Positions 59,144-64,000 of a stretch of 64,000 nt of DNA are shown one piece after another; positions within the stretch are counted from its first letter, which is position 1, and each line of letters opens with the position of its first letter. The position numbers and the translations under genes were made by a program. The notes under the pieces were generated by a model that made no database searches, was not told the DNA's origin, and worked only from the letters and a program-made list of their open reading frames with translations. Source of the stretch: Budorcas taxicolor (taxonomy: Eukaryota > Chordata > Mammalia > Artiodactyla > Bovidae). Location of the stretch: assembly GCF_023091745.1 (NCBI RefSeq), contig NW_026291481.1, positions 2,170,001 through 2,234,000 on the forward strand, in the 5' to 3' direction.

Positions 59144-59947
59144 ACCCGAGAAGCCTCTGCGGAAATGGGCCTCATCTCGCCTGCAGGGGAGAACCTCCTG
59201 GATATTCTCGAGTTGCGGCAGGTCTTCTCGAGTTACGACCTGGACCTCAGGGACCCGCTCTGGTGGCCTCAGGAAGGGCCAGTCCCCATGCGAGTTGCTA
59301 GGGGCCATCTCCGGATTCCTCTCCCATCGATGCCGGGGCCTAAGACCTTGTGTGGAGACGGGGCCGGAACCTGAGCATTCCTCTCCAGTGTTGACGTGGA
59401 TCTTGGGGTGCCTCTGAGTCTCCCCAGGGGAGTCAGGCCTCGTCTCGAGTGGGGGCATGCACGTACGCTTCCCTCCCGAGCTGCAGCAGTAGGGTTCACG
59501 CTTCTTGTCATGTAGATCAAGGGATCTGTGTCTTTCCCTCGAGGCTTTCCCTCGAGGCTTTCCCACAGGGCTGTGCCAAGTGCCACCTTGGTGTGAGTCG
59601 ATCCTCGGCGTGAAAGACGAGCCGGTGAAGGGAAAAGAGGTTCCTCTGGAACGGACTGAGACATCTGGGGGACTCTTGGAATGGTGGCACGACCCTGGAG
59701 TTCCTCTCGCCGTTCCTGTTGAGAGGGCCTCCTCTTGAGATGCGACGGGAACGCCGGGAATTCTTTCCCGACGAAGCAGGGAAAGGATCCGTCACCTCGA
59801 GCTAAGAGGCGGAAACGGGGCTCCTCTGGATGTCGGTGGGACCCTCGTGTTTCCTCTCGAGTGGAGACGGGTATGTCGGGGAACTTCTTGAGTTGCACCA
59901 AGGGTGTGAAGGACCCTTTCGACGTTCCAGAGGTGAGGTGTGATTAG
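59144..59947 (+). repeat. Monomer m74, type C with B'-like end, 804 bp
   Basis: Partner of m43 with CTAAGAGGCGG and GTCGGTGGG. Confidence 0.92.
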
Positions 59948-60750
59948 ACCCGAGAAGCCTCTGCGGAAATGGGCCTCATCTCGCCTGCAGGGGAGAACCT
60001 CCTGGATATTCTCGAGTTGCGGCAGGTCTTCTCGAGTTACGACCTGGACCTCAGGGACCCGCTCTGGTGGCCTCAGGAAGGGCCAGTCCCCATGCGAGTT
60101 GCTAGGGGCCATCTCCGGATTCCTCTCCCATCGATGCCGGGGCCTAAGACCTTGTGTGGAGACGGGGCCGGAACCTGAGCATTCCTCTCCAGTGTTGACG
60201 TGGATCTTGGGGTGCCTCTGAGTCTCCCCAGGGGAGTCAGGCCTCGTCTCGAGTGGGGGCATGCACGTACGCTTCCCTCCCGAGCTGCAGCAGTAGGGTT
60301 CACGCTTCTTGTCATGTAGATCAAGGGATCTGTGTCTTTCCCTCGAGGCTTTCCCTCGAGGCTTTCCCACAGGGCTGTGCCAAGTGCCACCTTGGTGTGA
60401 GTCGATCCTCGGCGTGAAAGACGAGCCGGTGAAGGGAAAAGAGGTTCCTCTGGAATGGACTGAGATATCTGGGGGACTCTTGGAATGGTGGCACGACCCT
60501 AGAGTTCCTCTCGCCGTTCCTGTTGAGAGGGCCTACTCTTGAGATGCGACGGGAACGCCGGGAATTCTTTCCCAAAGAAGCAGGGAAAGGATCCGTCACC
60601 TCGAGCTACGAGGCGGAAACGGGCTCCTCTGGATGTGGGCGGGACCCTCGTGTTTCCTCTCGAGTGGAGACGGGTATGTCGGGGAACTTCTTGAGTTGCA
60701 CCAAGGGTGTGAAGGACCCTTTCGACGTTCCAGAGGTGAGGTGTGATTAG
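59948..60750 (+). repeat. Monomer m75, type C, 803 bp
   Basis: Partner of m44 (offset 25,057). Confidence 0.92.
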
Positions 60751-61566
60751 CCCCGAGAAGACTCTGCGGAAATGGGCCTCATCTCGCCTGCAGGCGAGAA
60801 CCTCCTGGATATTCTCGAGTTGCGGCAGGTCTTCTCGAGTTTCGACGGGGACCTCAGGGACCCGCTCTGGTGGCCTCAGGTAGGAACAGTCCCCATGCGA
60901 GTTGCTAGGGGCCATCTCGGGATTCCTCTCCGATCGATGCCGGGGCCTAAGACCTTGTGTGGAATCGGGGCCGGAACCTGAGCATTCCTCTCCAGTGATG
61001 ACGTGGATCTTGGGGTGCCTCTGAGTCTCCCCAGGCGAGTCAGGCCTCGTCTCGAGTGGGGGCATGCACGTGCGCTTCCCTCCCAAGCTGCCGCAGTAGG
61101 GTCACGCTTCCTGTCACGTGGATCAAGGGATCTGTGGCTTTCCCTTGAGGCTTTCCATCGAGGCTTTCCCACGAGGATTTCCCACAGGGCTATGCCAAGT
61201 GCCACCTTGGTGTGAGTCGATCCTCGGCGTGAAAGACGAGCCGGTGAAGGGAAAAGAGGTTCCTCTGGAATGGACTGAGACATCTGGGGGACTCTTGGAA
61301 TGGTGGCACGACCCTGGAGTTCCTCTCGCCGTTCCTGTTGAGAGGGCCTCCTCTTGAGATGCGACGGGAACGCCGGGAATTCTTTCCCAAAGAAGCAGGG
61401 AAAGGATCCGTCACCTCGAGCTACGAGGCGGAAACGGGGCTCCTCTGGATGTGGGCGGGACCCTCGTGTTTCCTCTCGAGTGCAGACGGGTATGTCGGGG
61501 AACTTCTTGAGTTGCACCAAGGGTGTGAAGGACCCTTTCAACGTTCCAGAGGTGAGGTGTGATTAG
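60751..61566 (+). repeat. Monomer m76, D/N hybrid, 816 bp
   Basis: Left part as m45 (GAAGACTCTG, GTAGGAACAG, AGTGATGAC, CCAGGCGAG); from CCCAAGCTGCCGCAG (about 61082) it follows m48/m51 (CCCTTGAGG, GAGGATTTCCC, GGGCTATGCC, TTCAACGTTCC). Private CTCCGATCGATG. Confidence 0.87.
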
Positions 61567-62380
61567 TCCAGAGAAGCCTCTGGGAAATGGGCCTCATCTC
61601 GCCTGCAGGGTAGAACCTCCTGGATATTCTCGAGTTGCGGCAGGTCTTCTCGAGTTACGACGGGGACCTCAGGGACCCGCTCTGGTGGCCTCAGGAAGGG
61701 CCAGTCCCCATGCGAGTTGCTAGGGGCCATGTCCGGATTCCTCTCCCGTCGATGCCGGGGCCTAAGACCTTGTGTGGAGTCGGGGCCAGGACCAGAGGAT
61801 TCCTCTCCAGTGTTGACATGGATTTTGGGGTGCCTCTGAGTCTCCCCAGGGGAGTCAGGCCTCGTCTCGAGTGGGGGGATGCACGTGAGCTTCCCTCCCA
61901 AGCTGCCGCAGTAGGGTCACGCTTCCTGTCACGTGGATCACGGGATCTGTGGCTTTCCCTCGAGGCTTTCCCTCGAGGCTTTCCCACGAGGCTTTCCCAC
62001 AGGGCTGTGCCAAGTGCCACCTTGGTGGGAGTCGATCCTCGGCGTGAAAGACGAGCCGGTGAAGGGAAAAGAGATTCCTCTGGAAAGGACTGAGACATCT
62101 GGGGGACTCTTGGAATGGTGGCACGACCCTGGAGTTCCTCTCGCCATTCCTTTGAGAGGGCCTCCTCTTGAGATGCGACGGGAACGCCGGGAAATCTTTC
62201 CCGACGAAGCAGGGAAAGGATCCGTCACCTCGAGCTACGAGGCGGAAACGGGGCTCCTTTGGATGTGGACGGGACCCTCGTGTTTCCTCTCGAGTGGAGA
62301 CGGGTATGTCGGGGAACTTCTTGAGTTGCACCAAGGGTGTGAAGGACCCTTTCGACATTCCAGAGGTGAGGTGTGATTAG
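61567..62380 (+). repeat. Monomer m77, type K, 814 bp
   Basis: Partner of m49 at offset 22,610, all K markers shared. Confidence 0.92.
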
Positions 62381-63171
62381 CCCCGAGAAGCCTCTGCGGA
62401 AATGTGCTTCATCTCGCCTGCATGGGAGAACCTCCTGGATATTCTCGAGTTGCGGTAGGTCTTCTCGAGTTACGACGGGGACCTCAGGGACCCGCTCTGG
62501 TGGCCTCAGGAAGGGCCAGTGCCCATGCGAGTTGCTAGGGGCCATCTCGGGATTCCTCTCCCATCGATGCCGGGGCCTAAGACCTTGTGTGGAGTCGGGG
62601 CCGGAAGCTGAGCATTCCTCTCCAGTGTTGACGTGGATCTTGGTGTGCCTCTGAGTCTCCCCAGGGGAGTCAGGCCTCGTCTCGAGTGGGGGCATGCACG
62701 TGCGCTTCCCTCCCGAGCTGCAGCAGTAGGGTTCACGCTTCCTGTCACGTGGATCAAGGGATCTGTGGCTTTCCCTCGAGGCTTTCCCACAGGGCTGTGC
62801 CAAGTGCCACCTTGGTGTGAGTCGATCCTCGGCGTGAAAGACGAGCCGGTGAAGGGAAAAGAGGTTCGTCTGGAATGGACTGAGACATCTGGGGGACTCT
62901 TGGAATGGTGGCACGACCCTGGAGTTCCTCTCGCCGTTCCTGTTGAGAGGGCCTCCTCTTGAGATGCGACGCGAACGCCGGGAAATCTTTCCCGACGAAG
63001 CAGGGAAAGGATCCGTCACCTCGAGCTACGAGGCGGAAACGGGGCTCCTCTGGATGTGGGCGGGACCCTCGTGTTTCCTCTCGAGTGCAGACGGGCATGT
63101 CGGGGAACTTCTTGAGTTGCACCAAGGGTGTGAAGGACCCTTTCGACGTTCCAGAGGTGAGGTGTGATTAG
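62381..63171 (+). repeat. Monomer m78, type L, 791 bp
   Basis: Partner of m50 at offset 22,610; shares GAGGTTCGTCTGG and GACGCGAACG. Confidence 0.92.
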
Positions 63172-63987
63172 CCCCGAGAAGCCTCTGCGGAAATGGGCCT
63201 CATCTCGCCTGCAGGGGAGAACCTCCTGGATATTCTCGAGTTGCCGCAGGTCTTCTCGAGTTACGACGGGGACCTCAGGGACCGGCTCTGGTGGCCTCAG
63301 GAAGGGCCAGACCCCATGCGAGTTGCTAGGAGCCATCTCGGGATTCCTCTCCCGTCAATGCCGTGGCCTAAGACCTTGTGTGGAGTCGGAGCCGGGACCA
63401 GAGGATTCCTCTCCAGTGTTCACATGGAATTTGGGGTGCCTCTGAGTCTCCCCAGGGGAGTCAGGCCTCGTCTCGAGTGGGGGTATGCACGTGCGCTTCC
63501 CTCCCGAGCTGCCGCAGTATGGTCACGCTTCCTGTCACATGGATCAAGGGATCTGTGGCTTTCCCTTGAGGCTTTCCATCGAGGCTTTCCCACGAGGATT
63601 TCCCACAGGGCTATGCCAAGTGCCACCTTGGTGTGAGTCGATCCTCGGCGTGAAAGACGAGCCGGTGAAGGGAAAAGAGGTTCCTCTGGAATGGACTGAG
63701 ACATCTGGGGGACTCTTGGAATGGTGGCACGACCCTGGAGTTCCTCTCGCCGTTCCTGTTGAGAGGGCCTCCTCTTGAGATGCGACGGGAACGCCGGGAA
63801 TTCTTTCCCAAAGAAGCAGGGAAAGGATCCGTCACCTCGAGCTACGAGGCGGAAACGGGGCTCCTCTGGATGTGGGCGGGACCCTCGTGTTTCCTCTCGA
63901 GTGGAGACGGGTATGTCGGGGAACTTCTTGAGTTGCACCAAGGGTGTGAAGGACCCTTTCAACGTTCCAGAGGTGAGGTGTGATTAG
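63172..63987 (+). repeat. Monomer m79, type N, 816 bp
   Basis: Partner of m51 at offset 22,610; shares all its otherwise rare bases. Confidence 0.92.
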
Positions 63988-64000
63988 TCCGGAGAAGCCT
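63988..64000 (+). repeat. Partial monomer m80 (first 13 bases)
   Basis: TCCGGAGAAGCCT, the opening of m52, as expected if the 22,610 offset continues beyond the window. Confidence 0.75.

Larger units (their letters stand above)
1..64000 (+). repeat. Tandem satellite array, ~807-bp monomers, probably ruminant (sheep/goat) satellite I
   Basis: The window is made entirely of head-to-tail copies of one unit. Landmarks recur every 790-817 bases in every copy: GTGATTAG at the chosen unit end, GGATCC followed by CACCTCGAG near 3/4 of the unit, GCGAGTTGCTAGG in the middle, and CGAGCCGGTGAAGGG. No inverted monomer, transposon or unique segment interrupts it. The unit is rich in CpG (48 in m1 by hand count) and in TCGA-cored motifs. 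Known family: ovine/caprine satellite I is a pericentromeric repeat of about 816-820 bp with one EcoRI site, related to bovine 1.715 satellite, which is itself built of about 31-bp subrepeats; unit length and the EcoRI site agree. Deer satellite I is the main alternative. Satellite status is certain; species group is inference. No protein-coding role is supported. Confidence 0.95.
46246..64000 (+). repeat. Higher-order block gamma (m58-m79, continues past the window)
   Basis: Order B2 A B' C/D A2 B2 A B-mosaic C D A2 C D1 A2 B2 P C C D/N K L N. Parts match earlier segments at constant offsets: 33,085 to 19,585-22,018 (m66-m68), 25,057 to about 30,850-36,000 (m70-m75), and 22,610 to 38,957-41,390 (m77 to the window end). 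It has one D1-A2 pair where 29245-32454 has two. Confidence 0.8.

Noticed and set aside
1..64000. CENP-B box (NTTCGNNNNANNCGGGN) on either strand.
   Set aside because: I checked the recurring TTCG and CCCG sites of the unit by eye; none has the required spacing. A motif scan would settle it.
1..64000. Transposon, LINE/SINE or retroviral insertion.
   Set aside because: The monomer rhythm is never broken by more than a few bases, and I see no poly-A tail, target-site duplication or terminal repeat.

Overview
The whole 64 kb window is one uninterrupted tandem array of a satellite DNA. I see no gene, RNA gene, transposon, CRISPR array or unique sequence. With the phase set at the near-invariant GTGATTAG (the unit is taken to end at TAG), it holds 79 complete head-to-tail monomers (m1-m79), a 239-base partial unit on the left and 13 bases of the next unit on the right. 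Monomers are 790-817 bp, mean about 807 bp. All lie in the same orientation.

Organism: a eukaryotic pericentromeric satellite, most likely from a ruminant. The unit of about 0.8 kb, the usual single EcoRI and BamHI sites, the high CpG content and the many TCGA-cored sub-motifs fit the satellite I family of sheep and goat (the ovine 1.714 g/cc class, about 816-820 bp, related to bovine 1.715). The 0.8-1 kb satellite I of deer is the main alternative. This is recognition from memory, not a database match.

Monomer types, named here by diagnostic bases: A (opens GGGCTTC, TTTCGG, centre GGCCAGGACCAGAG, two 13-bp units, CGACGATTCGG near the end); A2 (A-like start, GATTTTGTGGTG, AAAACAGG, CCCTAGAG); B (centre ATTCGGGACCGGACCCTGAG), with subtypes B' (CCTCAGCATG, CTAAGAGG) and B2 (A-like start); C (GACCTGGACC, GAGACGGGGCCGGAACC, GTCATGTAGATC, three 13-bp units); D (GCAGGCGAG, GTTTCGACGG, GTAGGAACAG, AGTGATGAC), with D1 a short D; E, F, G, H, I, K, L, N and P are rarer types; J is divergent. 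Most length variation comes from an internal 13-bp repeat present in 2, 3 or 4 copies (790, 803 or about 816 bp).

Layout: (1) 1-11505, alpha block, order A B A B' C D/A2 E F G H A/B' I H C. (2) 11506-16372, mixed junction of J, K, L/C, D, B' and C/D. (3) 16373-29244, beta block, colinear with alpha but carrying two more monomers. (4) 29245-37324, D1-A2 twice, then B2 P C C D A2. (5) 37325-43824, B2 P K L N K and two mixed units. (6) 43825-46245, island of divergent monomers. (7) 46246-64000, gamma block, which re-uses the junction, beta and region-4/5 orders at shifted offsets and ends in K L N as 38957-41390 does.

The array is thus a patchwork of long duplicated blocks, hybrid monomers with mappable crossovers, a candidate conversion tract, a recent 1605-bp tandem duplication and an internal minisatellite. 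The open reading frames (up to 340 codons) overlap one another on both strands, recur with the repeat and are not genes. The interest here is in how the array was built; I found no undescribed protein or RNA system.
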